DNA of 61,482 nt from Chitinophaga pinensis (GTDB taxonomy: Bacteria; Bacteroidota; Bacteroidia; Flavobacteriales_D; Crocinitomicaceae), in the NCBI GenBank assembly GCA_945863605.1, contig CAMAZP010000018.1, positions 1 to 61,482 on the forward strand, given 5' to 3'. The notes below the pieces were generated by a model, which was given only the letters and a program-made list of their open reading frames with translations, searched no databases and was not told the origin of the DNA. Positions 25,613-34,291 of the stretch are shown piece after piece. The first letter of the stretch is position 1; each line of letters begins with the position of its first letter. The position numbers and the translations under genes were made by a program.

Positions 25613-26001
25613 TAATTGGTTGGGATAAAAAGTGGATTAAAACTCCCATCGCAGATAACTATTCGACAAGTTCTAGGCTTAAAAACAATGCTATCCAACT
25701 TTGTTTTCAATTCTAAAAATAGTTTGATTTCCTCAAAAGTCATTGATTTTGGATCTTTGTTTTTTGAGGAAATAAGTTGAAGGTCAATTGTTTTTTTATC
25801 AAATTTTAATAAGCGAATGTGTTGAGTTTTGTCACCGTTTAAACCTTCTTTAATCCAAAAATTAAGTGTTTTTTGAGCTAATTCTTTGTGAGAGTTATCT
25901 AAGAAATAAACTACAACATTTTTGTCTTCAACCTTATCACCATAACCCTTTGAACAGGATAAAAGTGAAATCATTAAAAAAAGATACAAGTAATTTTTCA
26001 C
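25612..26001 (-). CDS. Hypothetical lipoprotein
   Basis: 129 residues. A signal segment ends with LLSCSK, a lipobox with Cys at residue 16. The mature part is about 110 residues with a strand-helix pattern (VVVYFLDNS, KTLNFWIKEGLNG, CRIVICDGS). No recognised domain. Stop overlaps the ATG of the epimerase-CBS gene by one base, so it heads that operon; a link in function is not obvious. Confidence 0.65.
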   Translation of the reverse strand: MKNYLYLFLMISLLSCSKGYGDKVEDKNVVVYFLDNSHKELAQKTLNFWIKEGLNGDKTQHIRLLKFDKKTIDLQLISSKNKDPKSMTFEEIKLFLELKTKLDSIVFKPRTCRIVICDGSFNPLFIPTN

Positions 26002-26138
26002 TTTACGAATTTACGCATTGTTTTTAGATAGTAACTTATGAATAGAGCTTCAAAATAGATAAAAAATATTTAGTTTGAAAACGAGTTAGTTACTGATTAA
26101 AATAGAACATTAAACTTTTTTATTACAATTTATATCTT

Positions 26139-26717
26139 TCAATTTTGCGAAAAATAATAACTAATTAAATTCAAACGTTTGATTTCATGCTTTAAATTAT
26201 TAGGTAATTTTTTGAAATATAAATCTTTGAAATTTAACACATTAGCATGTTTTAATTCTTTTAAAACTTGATAAAATTCCATTGATTCTAACTCCTTTGA
26301 AAGTAAAATTTTTTCATCTTCCAAAATAGTTATTATTGGCCATAGTTTTGACCATTTATTAAGATTTTCGAGCATTAAATTAATAGAAACATCCAATAAA
26401 TCAAATGTTAATTTAGAAGAAAGTCGAGCTAAAATAAGGTTCTTGTTTTTTTGATATGAATTAAAAGAATCAATTAAATTAGAAGAATCTAATTCATTGA
26501 TTTCTAGATTTAAATTTACAGATTCAGTTTTTATATCTAAAACAAGTGTAGCTTCTTTTAATTGGCTCAATTTTGAAAGTCTTGCTTGTAATAATTGAGG
26601 AATACATGGTTTAGAAATCAATTGTTGTTTGAGTTCAAATAATTGAAATTCGAGTGCTTCTTCGAACGATTCAAAATCGTCAACTCTAATAATAATACTA
26701 GCTTCCTGCTTTGTCAC
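26139..26717 (-). CDS. Hypothetical helical protein
   Basis: 192 residues, mostly helical, Leu/Glu/Lys-rich, with no signal peptide and no recognised domain (ESFEEALEFQLFELKQQL, KLTFDLLDVSINLML). Its start overlaps the end of the terC gene by 20 bases, suggesting translational coupling; the men operon and terC lie upstream. Composition fits the neighbourhood. Function unknown. Confidence 0.6.
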   Translation of the reverse strand: MTKQEASIIIRVDDFESFEEALEFQLFELKQQLISKPCIPQLLQARLSKLSQLKEATLVLDIKTESVNLNLEINELDSSNLIDSFNSYQKNKNLILARLSSKLTFDLLDVSINLMLENLNKWSKLWPIITILEDEKILLSKELESMEFYQVLKELKHANVLNFKDLYFKKLPNNLKHEIKRLNLISYYFSQN

Positions 26718-27468
26718 CGCCTCTGTTTTTTCGCATTCGGATATTTAAGAATTCAACAACGAGTGCATAAACCATTGCGAAGTAAATGTATCCTTTAGGA
26801 ATATGTTGACCGAATGATTCTGCTATTAAAAGCACACCAATTGTCACTAAAAATCCTAAAGCAATCATCTTAATCGTTGGACGTTCATTGATGAAATCAC
26901 TAATTGGTTTGGAGAAAAGTAACATTACAATCATTGAAAGAATTACAGCTATCACAATGATTACCATTGGGTTACCATGCGTTTCGTGCGAAATATCATT
27001 TGTCATTCCAACAGCTGAAATCACAGAATCAAAGCTGAAAATAAAGTCCACCATTACAATCTGAAATACTACGGAACTTAATTTTTGTTTCTTTTTATTA
27101 TCAGAGCTATGATGTTCTTCTTCGCCTTTTACACTTGAGTGCATTTCAGTTACCGATTTGTAAATCAAGAATAAACCTCCAATCAACAAAACCAAACTAT
27201 GACCTGTAAACTTAATTTCGTTAATTGTGAATAATGCTGTTTTATCTAAAGTCATAATCCAAGAAATCACACTTAAGAGTAAAATTCGAATAATTAAAGC
27301 CAAGCTTAAACCTAGAATTCTAGCTTTTTTTTGATCTTGGCGTACCAACTTATCTGTTATAATAGAAATGAAAATGATGTTATCGATTCCTAAAACGATT
27401 TCTAGTAAGGTTAAGATAACCAGATACATCCATCCTTGAAAGGTCAATAAAATATCAAAAACTTCCAT
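26698..27468 (-). CDS. TerC family integral membrane protein
   Basis: 256 residues with seven hydrophobic segments. TerC signature LEIVLGIDNIIFISIITD near residues 22-40 and IVMVDFIFSFDSVISAVGM near 135-155, holding the conserved acidic residues; VEFLNIRMRK near the C-terminus. TerC proteins are implicated in metal (Mn) export or metalation of exported enzymes. Located 2 bases after menD on the same strand. Single gene, no tellurite operon, so a general metal role is more likely than tellurite resistance. Confidence 0.9.
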   Translation of the reverse strand: MEVFDILLTFQGWMYLVILTLLEIVLGIDNIIFISIITDKLVRQDQKKARILGLSLALIIRILLLSVISWIMTLDKTALFTINEIKFTGHSLVLLIGGLFLIYKSVTEMHSSVKGEEEHHSSDNKKKQKLSSVVFQIVMVDFIFSFDSVISAVGMTNDISHETHGNPMVIIVIAVILSMIVMLLFSKPISDFINERPTIKMIALGFLVTIGVLLIAESFGQHIPKGYIYFAMVYALVVEFLNIRMRKNRGGDKAGS

Positions 27469-27470
27469 TT

Positions 27471-29156
27471 CTATTGTTTAATTAAATTAAAAAATTGAGT
27501 CAAATTTTCTGCGTTTTGTTCCGAATCTGTAAATACTTCTAACAACTGAATCTCATTTTCGGGATTCAAAAATTCAGGTAGCAAGTTTACGAAATCTTTC
27601 AATACATTTATGCTTAAAGTTTCAATTCCAAAAGCATTTGCAACTGAAGCCACATTTTGTATATGTTTCGCTTCAAAATATTCATCTCGCTGTTTTGAAG
27701 TTGCTGGACCAGGAATAATCCTAAAGATTCCTCCTCCAAAATTATTGATGACAATCACTTTTAAATTCTTAGGAAAATTCGAAACCCAAAAAGCATTGCT
27801 GTCATAAAGCGCTGAAATATCACCAGTTATGAAATAGTGCAACTTGTTTGGGTTGGCGACTGCTGCACCAATTGCTGTACTTGTAGAACCGTCAATTCCA
27901 CTTGTCCCTCGATTGGATTCAAAGCGAACAGAACGAATTGGATCAAATAATTGAGTATATCTCACAACTGAGCTATTGGCAACATGTAAAATGGAATGCT
28001 CTGGTAAACAATCAAATAAATGATAAAAAACTTGAATATCTGTGAATGAAGACAAACTACTAACGATCATTTCAATATTATCTTTCGCTTGAAGATCAAT
28101 ACGTTTCCACTTGCCAAAATAATTCAGTTGACTTCTTTTAAAATCCAATTGATTTAATGTCTCAAAAAATTGATTTTCAGTTAATTCAATTGCGTCACTT
28201 AAACATTGATACGTATCCATTTGTGGGAAATCAAAGCCAACTTTCCAGTGATTTTTTGGTTTCGCTTTACGTAAAAAAGCCTTAATCTTTTTGGAAACTA
28301 CGGCACCACCGATGGTAATCAGTAAATCAGGATAATACTCTTCTTCTTTCTCAATTCCATTCAAAGTACGATCGATGCAATGAATGAATTTTTCACTTTG
28401 AATATTGGAAGTATTTTCCACCAAAACAATAACGTTGGAGTGGTTGCTGAACTTTTCTAGCGTTTGCTGAAATTGGTTGCTTTCAGGTAGTTGACCGCAC
28501 AAAACCATTATTTTACTTGATTCCAAAAGAGGAATAGCACGTTCACAAAATTCAATACTCAATTGACTTGAAACTTGGTTTTGATAGAATTTTCGAGCGA
28601 AATTTATGGATTTTTCAGTTGAATTATAAAGCGGTTCGTTTAAGCCAATATTGAAATGAACAGGGCCTTTCCATTTTCCAGTCAATATCGACATCCCAAT
28701 TGCAGTCTCGCGTTGAGCATACCAAACATCAGTTTCAGATTCCTTACCATCTGTTAAATTTACAGCATAACGAATATGATTATGGAAAACATTTCGTTGA
28801 ACAATTGTTTGTCCGTCCCCCTGATTTATCCAGCTTTCAGGACGGTCGGCTGTAATTACTAACAAAGGAATCGAACGATAATAAGCTTCTGCAATTGCGG
28901 GATAATAATTCAACGCCGCAGTTCCCGACGTACAACATAGCGCAATAGGTTCTTGTAATTCTTGCGACATTCCCAAAGCGAAAAAAGCGGCACTGCGCTC
29001 ATCGTGAATGACATACGTTTCAAAAAAAGGATTTTCGTCGAAGCTAATAGCAAATGGAGAATTGCGTGAACCTGGTGAAAAAACGATTTTACGAATTCCA
29101 TGTTCTTCACATTGATCCACCACCAATTGCACCATTAATTTATCGCTAGTTAGCAT
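27471..29156 (-). CDS. menD: 2-succinyl-5-enolpyruvyl-6-hydroxy-3-cyclohexene-1-carboxylate synthase
   Basis: 561 residues, the normal length. ThDP-dependent enzyme with FSPGSRNSPFAISF, CCTSGTAALNYYPAIAEA and the ThDP/Mg region GDISALYDSNAFW...NNFGGGIF. Makes SEPHCHC from isochorismate and 2-oxoglutarate in menaquinone synthesis. Follows menF by 9 bases on the same strand, with menI further upstream, giving a menI-menF-menD-terC operon order. The start is an ATG at 29156 that directly begins MLTSDKLMVQ. Confidence 0.92.
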   Translation of the reverse strand: MLTSDKLMVQLVVDQCEEHGIRKIVFSPGSRNSPFAISFDENPFFETYVIHDERSAAFFALGMSQELQEPIALCCTSGTAALNYYPAIAEAYYRSIPLLVITADRPESWINQGDGQTIVQRNVFHNHIRYAVNLTDGKESETDVWYAQRETAIGMSILTGKWKGPVHFNIGLNEPLYNSTEKSINFARKFYQNQVSSQLSIEFCERAIPLLESSKIMVLCGQLPESNQFQQTLEKFSNHSNVIVLVENTSNIQSEKFIHCIDRTLNGIEKEEEYYPDLLITIGGAVVSKKIKAFLRKAKPKNHWKVGFDFPQMDTYQCLSDAIELTENQFFETLNQLDFKRSQLNYFGKWKRIDLQAKDNIEMIVSSLSSFTDIQVFYHLFDCLPEHSILHVANSSVVRYTQLFDPIRSVRFESNRGTSGIDGSTSTAIGAAVANPNKLHYFITGDISALYDSNAFWVSNFPKNLKVIVINNFGGGIFRIIPGPATSKQRDEYFEAKHIQNVASVANAFGIETLSINVLKDFVNLLPEFLNPENEIQLLEVFTDSEQNAENLTQFFNLIKQ

Positions 29157-29165
29157 GTCGTAAAA

Positions 29166-30110
29166 TTACAATTTTTGCACAAGGTCGAAGATGGTTTTAC
29201 TTTTATTTACAGTTTCTTCCCATTCGTGTTGAGGATCAGAATCTTTGGTGTAACCTCCGCCCAAATACAAATGTATTTTTCCTTGCGAAAGTTGACAACA
29301 ACGAAGATTTACGTATACCGAAGCTTGATTTTCTTCCACCAAGCCAATGAAGCCTGCATATAATTCGCGTTGATGTTTTTCCAATAAGTCAATTAGCTCC
29401 AAAGAAATAGATTGGGGTAAACCGCTAACAGCAGGAGTAGGATTGAGGGCATCCATTATTTCAAAGGATGAATGCGAATCAATTGAAAAACTAAAGTCTG
29501 TTTTTAAATGTTTTACAGGTCCAGCTTGATGTTCGTAAGGACCCGTTTGTTCAATATCCGAAATTTCAATTTTATTCAAACGTTCTAAAATAAAATCACT
29601 GACAAAAGCTTGTTCAAGCGATTCTTTTTGGTTCCAAGAACTTGAATCAGAAACTTTTTTAGTTGCAGCAAGGGCGACAGTAAAGCCAGAATTTCCAAAT
29701 TTTTGGAATAAAATCTCAGGACTTGCACCTAACCAAGTTCCTAAAGTTTCGTCAAAAAAGCAATAAACGAAAGCTGTAGGGTATTGTTTTTCAAGTAAAT
29801 AAAATAAATCCAATGCTTTATTGGTATCAAACTCTTGTGTTTCGATTCGGGATAGAACTGTTTTTTGAATACCTAAATTTCGAATCGCTGCAACCAGTTT
29901 TTCTCCTTGCTTCAGATATTCTTCTTTGTTTATTGAAAAAATCTTTTTGTTGGTAATTTCGCTTGCTTGTTGCTCTTTTTCGACGAATAGATATTTTTCT
30001 TCGCCGTTAAAACTACTCACAACAAAACCAAAGGATGAAAAAGAAACTTGTTTTTCAAACGAGCCCATTTTTTGGACTATTTCTTTACCTGGAAAACGAT
30101 AGAGTAGCAT
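29166..30110 (-). CDS. menF: Isochorismate synthase (chorismate-binding)
   Basis: 314 residues. Chorismate-binding domain with AFVYCFFDETLGTWLGASPE, VAALAATKK-like segment, NPTPAVSGLPQ, the catalytic E-rich stretch ELYAGFIGLVEE and the end motif YLGGGYTKDSDPQHEWEET. Converts chorismate to isochorismate. The N-terminal part is short compared with E. coli MenF, as in other Bacteroidota members. Between menI (4 bases upstream) and menD. Confidence 0.88.
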   Translation of the reverse strand: MLLYRFPGKEIVQKMGSFEKQVSFSSFGFVVSSFNGEEKYLFVEKEQQASEITNKKIFSINKEEYLKQGEKLVAAIRNLGIQKTVLSRIETQEFDTNKALDLFYLLEKQYPTAFVYCFFDETLGTWLGASPEILFQKFGNSGFTVALAATKKVSDSSSWNQKESLEQAFVSDFILERLNKIEISDIEQTGPYEHQAGPVKHLKTDFSFSIDSHSSFEIMDALNPTPAVSGLPQSISLELIDLLEKHQRELYAGFIGLVEENQASVYVNLRCCQLSQGKIHLYLGGGYTKDSDPQHEWEETVNKSKTIFDLVQKL

Positions 30111-30114
30111 TAAT

Positions 30115-30537
30115 TTATTTTCTATCGATAATCATAACGGTCAACCTACCAGTACAAATCAAGCGATCTGTTCCTTCTTCGTGGATGTCCACCTGCCACA
30201 AATGCGTTCGTTTTCCAGCGTGGACAATTTTCCCAACAGCCCTCACAAAACCTTCTTTGATTCCATTAACATGGTTGCAATTAATTTCAATTCCAACTGG
30301 CGCTTGTTTCTGAATATCAATCAGTAGGGTAGAACCCATTGAACCAATACTTTCAATTAATGCAGCACTTGCACCACCGTGTAATAAACCCATAGGTTGG
30401 TGCGTGCGGTGATCGACAGGCATTCTAGAAATAACGTAATCTTTACCAATTTCGACACATTCAATACCCAATTGTTCCATAAGTGTGTTCTTGTTCATTG
30501 AGTTGACCAAAGCGAGAGGTACTTGTTTTAATTCCAT
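30115..30537 (-). CDS. menI: Hotdog thioesterase, probable 1,4-dihydroxy-2-naphthoyl-CoA hydrolase
   Basis: 140 residues, single PaaI/YdiI-type hotdog domain: MPVDHRTHQPMGLLHGGASA contains the HGG motif, with the acidic catalytic residue in SAALIESIGSMGS. Cleaves an acyl-CoA thioester; the location 4 bases before menF and next to menD makes DHNA-CoA the likely substrate. A non-specific PaaI-like thioesterase cannot be excluded from sequence alone. Confidence 0.82.
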   Translation of the reverse strand: MELKQVPLALVNSMNKNTLMEQLGIECVEIGKDYVISRMPVDHRTHQPMGLLHGGASAALIESIGSMGSTLLIDIQKQAPVGIEINCNHVNGIKEGFVRAVGKIVHAGKRTHLWQVDIHEEGTDRLICTGRLTVMIIDRK

Positions 30538-30603
30538 GTGACAAAATTAGTTTTAGTATAAACAACGATAAGCAGTAAAAGTTATGTGAAATTCTAAAAA
30601 GTT

Positions 30604-31281
30604 TCAATCTTCCAACAAGTCGGGTCTTCTTGCCTTTGTGCGTTCTAAAGCTTGTTCTTCGCGCCATTTTTCAACCGCTTTTGTGTTTCCAGAAAGTAAA
30701 ATGTCAGGAACTTTCCATCCATTAAATTCTGGTGGACGCGTATAAACGGGAGGGGATAATAAATTATCTTGAAAGCTATCTGTTAAGGCAGAGGTTTCGT
30801 CATTTAAAACACCTGGAATCAAACGAACAACAGCATCTACAACTACTGCTGCTGCCAATTCACCACCAGAGAGCACATAAGAACCGATTGAAATTTCTTT
30901 AGTGATATACTGTTCTCTGATTCGTTCGTCAACACCTTTGTAATGCCCGCAAAGAATCATAATATTTTCTTTCAAAGATAAATCATTGCAGTGTTTTTGT
31001 TCCAAAATAGCTCCGTCCGGCGTCATATAAATTATTTCGTCATAAGTTTTTTCACTTTTTAATTTTTCGATCAAAGTCGCAATAGGTTCAATACTCATTA
31101 CCATTCCTGCACCGCCACCGTATTGATAATCGTCCACATTTTTATGTTTGTTTGTTGAGTAATCGCGAATGTTGTGGACATGAATAGAAACGTGACCTTT
31201 ATCCTGAGCACGTTGCATAATCGAAGCCGCAAATGGACTTTCTAATAACTGTGGTAAAACGGTGAGAATATCTATACGCAT
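30604..31281 (-). CDS. trmD: tRNA (guanine(37)-N1)-methyltransferase
   Basis: 225 residues, standard length. SPOUT trefoil-knot motifs: [28 protein letters not shown] and [16 protein letters not shown], which bind AdoMet; the C-terminal [17 protein letters not shown] and HxxIxxWR-type EKWREEQAL end match TrmD. Methylates G37 of several tRNAs to prevent frameshifting. It is not next to rimM, rplS or rpsP here, as is usual in many other phyla. 66 bases upstream of menI. Confidence 0.95.
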   Translation of the reverse strand: MRIDILTVLPQLLESPFAASIMQRAQDKGHVSIHVHNIRDYSTNKHKNVDDYQYGGGAGMVMSIEPIATLIEKLKSEKTYDEIIYMTPDGAILEQKHCNDLSLKENIMILCGHYKGVDERIREQYITKEISIGSYVLSGGELAAAVVVDAVVRLIPGVLNDETSALTDSFQDNLLSPPVYTRPPEFNGWKVPDILLSGNTKAVEKWREEQALERTKARRPDLLED

Positions 31282-31330
31282 GAGACAAAGTTAAAATCAA
31301 AATTAGCTTGATGTAAAAAAATCGTTCTTT

Positions 31331-31360
31331 TTTGACTTAAGTAGAAAAAAGGTAGATTTC
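31331..31360 (+). promoter_or_regulatory. Candidate promoter for the gene at 31403
   Basis: TTTG (31331-31334), 18-base spacer, then TAGATTTC (31353-31360), one mismatch from the Bacteroidota TAnnTTTG element. A start around 31366 would give a leader of about 36 bases. Confidence 0.4.
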
Positions 31361-31402
31361 AAATTCAAAGCAACTCAATATGAAAAGTGGCGTTTTAACT
31401 TC

Positions 31403-32185
31403 ATGGCTTTTCAAATCAAAAACACCTTTTCTTGCTCTGAAAATTGGGATAAAATGAGCCCAACTGAAAAGGGAAAGTTTTGTGAAGTTTGCACGAAAGA
31501 AGTTATTGATTTTACTACTCTTTCAAAAAATGAAATAATCGCTGTTTTCAAGAAAAACAATTATCAAGCGCTTTGTGCACGTGCTTATCCATCGCAACTT
31601 TCAACGATTTATCTAGGGGAAAGTATAGAATCAATTAGTTGGAATTTACCTTTTTGGCAAAAATTTCTGCTTGTATTATTAGTTTGTTTTGGTCCAGAAT
31701 TTTTGAATGTGAATCTAGTTTTTGCGCAAGATTCAACTATATTTCAAACAGATGAAGTGGTCCAAGACACATTAAAACCTCAAATCGCTGAATTGGAAGA
31801 TTCTATAAAAATTGATTTAGTAACCGTTTCTAGTTTTGTTGATTCTATTTATCCTTTTGAAGTACATGGAATATTTAGTGAGCCAGTTGCAACAAGTGGA
31901 GTTATGCTTCCTGATTTCCGTTTTGAACTTCCAATTTTCTGTTACAATGATTTAACTGCTTATACTTTAGAAATTGATACTAATACTAATTCAAATTCAA
32001 ATAAACCTTTGCCTAAATTAGAGCCAATAAAAAACTTTCTAAAGAATTTTGAAGAACCTAAAATTTATCTGCAAACACAATTGACGCCGGTGAAACCGGA
32101 AAAGAAAAAGATTCCAGAAAAGTTATTGTTTGTTCCTTTAACCACTCCTTTGAAACCTAAATCGGAAAGGAATGGTTTATCTTAA
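31403..32185 (+). CDS. Membrane-anchored protein with N-terminal Cys-rich domain
   Basis: 260 residues. N-terminal domain of about 70 residues with spaced cysteines (FSCSENWDKMS, KFCEVCTKEVIDFT, ALCARAYPSQL), a pattern seen at the start of several Bacteroidota carboxypeptidase-regulatory or TonB-linked proteins. One membrane segment follows (KFLLVLLVCFGPEFL, about 93-108), then a long low-complexity outer part with prolines. Function unknown; the cysteines suggest metal binding or a small zinc-ribbon. Alone on the plus strand between trmD and a kelch gene. Confidence 0.6.
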   Translation: MAFQIKNTFSCSENWDKMSPTEKGKFCEVCTKEVIDFTTLSKNEIIAVFKKNNYQALCARAYPSQLSTIYLGESIESISWNLPFWQKFLLVLLVCFGPEFLNVNLVFAQDSTIFQTDEVVQDTLKPQIAELEDSIKIDLVTVSSFVDSIYPFEVHGIFSEPVATSGVMLPDFRFELPIFCYNDLTAYTLEIDTNTNSNSNKPLPKLEPIKNFLKNFEEPKIYLQTQLTPVKPEKKKIPEKLLFVPLTTPLKPKSERNGLS

Positions 32186-32226
32186 TGATAGAAATCGAAT
32201 TATTTAAAATTGACTTAGAATAAAAA

Positions 32227-33306
32227 TTAATTGATTATCACCTTTTTTATCGATCCATCACTAAATTGATAAAAAAGCAATTTATTAGGAATTACGTCAC
32301 ATTCTTTACCAGTCCAATCAAAAACTTTAAGCAATATTGGATCAATTTCATTTTCAATTGTGGGTATTGAAAGTGTTGGTGAGTATTTCCAAGTTTCTTT
32401 CAAACGATTATTGTTTTCATCAATTCCTGTCGTATAATAAAAGATATTATTGTAAACAAATGAGGTTCCACCACGACGTCCAATTGAAGGAAATCCAGGG
32501 ATTAAGGTCCAACTTGATGCTAACAAATCAAACTTCCACAAATCATTAAAAGAGTTACTTGAAGTGTCAATTCCGAAACTGACAAACAACGTGTTGTCCA
32601 ATGAAAATAAACTTGAATGTGTTCGACCTTGGGCTGGAAAAGTTGAAATTTCTGTCCAACTATCATTTTGTGAATCATAACTGTAAAGCTTGTTACAAAA
32701 AGAATTATTCTCCGCTTTCCCGAAAATTAAATAGCCGACATTATTTACAGATGTAGTTGCCGAGCGCCAAATTCCTCCAAAGTTGAGTACATTTTTTTGT
32801 GTCCAAGTATCTGATGTTGGATTATAACACCAAACTTCATCAATTGCTGAACTGCTTGATGTTTTTCCACCAACAACATATACAAGATTATTGATTACAA
32901 TACAACTACTTCCACCTCGTCCAATTGAAGGTAGGGATGTCTTTTCAATCCAAGTATTTGTTGTTGGGTCATAGCACCATAAATCGTTTAAAAATTCAGT
33001 TCCATTATAGCCTCCAAATAGATAACCATGATTATTTATGCTAAATCCACAAGCGTATTGCCTTCCTTCACTTGCTGGAATGGAAGTAATTTCGAACCAA
33101 TTTTCAGTCTCAAAATCAAAACCGTAAAAGTCAGCTTCATTTGACCACCAAGGACTTAAACCTGTGCCAACAAAAGCAGTGTTATTAATGACAAAACCAG
33201 TTCCATCGTCTCTTGGAGAGCCAGGAAATTCTGCAACTTCCATCCAGTTTTGTGTGAAGCTAGAGTACCAAATAAAAAAGAATACACTTATGGGAAAAGA
33301 TTTCAA
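32227..33306 (-). CDS. Kelch-repeat secreted protein
   Basis: 359 residues with signal segment (MKSFPISVFFFIWYSSFTQ) and about six kelch repeats, each with a G-G pair and a W about 25 residues later (YLFGGYNGTEFLNDLWCYDP, VYVVGGKTSSSSAIDEVWCY). These build a beta-propeller. The C-terminal 40 residues (LLKVFDWTGKECDVIP...YQFSDGSIKKVIIN) resemble a degenerate T9SS-type sorting tail. Likely exported binding protein of unknown ligand. Single gene. Confidence 0.82.
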   Translation of the reverse strand: MKSFPISVFFFIWYSSFTQNWMEVAEFPGSPRDDGTGFVINNTAFVGTGLSPWWSNEADFYGFDFETENWFEITSIPASEGRQYACGFSINNHGYLFGGYNGTEFLNDLWCYDPTTNTWIEKTSLPSIGRGGSSCIVINNLVYVVGGKTSSSSAIDEVWCYNPTSDTWTQKNVLNFGGIWRSATTSVNNVGYLIFGKAENNSFCNKLYSYDSQNDSWTEISTFPAQGRTHSSLFSLDNTLFVSFGIDTSSNSFNDLWKFDLLASSWTLIPGFPSIGRRGGTSFVYNNIFYYTTGIDENNNRLKETWKYSPTLSIPTIENEIDPILLKVFDWTGKECDVIPNKLLFYQFSDGSIKKVIIN

Positions 33307-33380
33307 AACAAATTTCTTAATTGGAAGTAAATAGAAACGAATTAAATCTTGTTTTATTTAGATTCCTTTTTATTTTTTAT

Positions 33381-33794
33381 TTAATAATTCTCTAAAACTC
33401 GCTCTCTTGCAATAAACATGCGTTCAAAAAAGACTTTGTTTTTGTCAAAATATGCATCTGTATGAAAGCGTACAAATTCACCTTGTCCGTGAAGTGTAAA
33501 TCCTTCAGATTGAAAAACAGATAATTGATAGTAGGGGAGAACCCAAGAAAAACGATGGTTTCTTTGTGAGATGTGAATGATTATTCCATCAGGTCGAAGC
33601 TCAATATTTCCATAAAGTGAATTTGAATTTCTTACTAAAAACTTTTCAAATCCTTGACTGTATGCTTTGATGTACATACGATGTGAGCCAATTCCTCCCA
33701 TTTTATAGCGAGCTAAAAATGAAAAAGGTTTACCTACTATTTTATTGATTTTGCGAGTTAAATCGGGAGTTGGTGCACTGTTATCTAAAATCAT
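33381..33794 (-). CDS. Conserved hypothetical protein
   Basis: 137 residues, no signal peptide; beta-rich with many aromatic residues (YIKAYSQGFEKFLVRN, IIIHISQRNHRFSWVLPYY). The compact layout and lack of low complexity suggest a real conserved protein of Bacteroidota. No family recognised. It is transcribed away from the arsC-like gene. Confidence 0.6.
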   Translation of the reverse strand: MILDNSAPTPDLTRKINKIVGKPFSFLARYKMGGIGSHRMYIKAYSQGFEKFLVRNSNSLYGNIELRPDGIIIHISQRNHRFSWVLPYYQLSVFQSEGFTLHGQGEFVRFHTDAYFDKNKVFFERMFIARERVLENY

Positions 33795-33881
33795 TAGTGA
33801 AGTTTTAGAATTAACAATTTAAAAGATGATTGGTTTCAAAAAGGATTTAAATTAATTAAAATAGTAGAACGAATAAACTAT

Positions 33882-33889
33882 TATCTTTG
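33882..33889 (+). promoter_or_regulatory. Candidate -7 element for the arsC-like gene
   Basis: TATCTTTG, a perfect TAnnTTTG, 16 bases before the ATG at 33906. No clear TTG was found about 19 bases upstream, so the promoter is only half supported. Confidence 0.35.
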
Positions 33890-33905
33890 CTGCTCAATTT
33901 TAGAA

Positions 33906-34250
33906 ATGAAAATCTATCACAATCCTCGTTGCAGTAAAAGTCGTTGTGCTGTTGATTGGCTCAAGGAAAATAGCATTGATTTTGAGATCGTTGAGTACCT
34001 TAAGAATCCATTATCGAAAGATGAACTTCAACAGATTTTAAAACAATTGAATATTCCAGCATCAGCTTTAGTTCGCAAATCAGAAGAAGAGTTCAATCAA
34101 TACATTAAAGGCCAAGTATTAAGCGATGATGAAATTTTGGATTTAATGGTTAAATTTCCGAAACTTATTGAACGCCCAATCGTAATAGGAGAGGATTTTA
34201 CAGTAATTGCAAGGCCACTTGATAATTTGATAGTAAAAGTTAAAAAATAA
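33906..34250 (+). CDS. arsC: ArsC-family (arsenate reductase-like) glutaredoxin-fold protein
   Basis: 114 residues, the family length. Active-site start HNPRCSKSRCAVDWL with Cys9, and the PLSKDELQQILKQLNI and FPKLIERPIVI segments with the invariant RP pair. The family contains glutathione- or glutaredoxin-dependent arsenate reductases and the related YffB/Spx-like proteins, so reduction of arsenate is likely but not certain. No arsR or arsB is next to it. It lies 41 bases before the arginine decarboxylase gene. Confidence 0.82.
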   Translation: MKIYHNPRCSKSRCAVDWLKENSIDFEIVEYLKNPLSKDELQQILKQLNIPASALVRKSEEEFNQYIKGQVLSDDEILDLMVKFPKLIERPIVIGEDFTVIARPLDNLIVKVKK

Positions 34251-34291
34251 ATGAATAACCTAAAGGAGCATTCAGCTTCATTTTTATTGAA

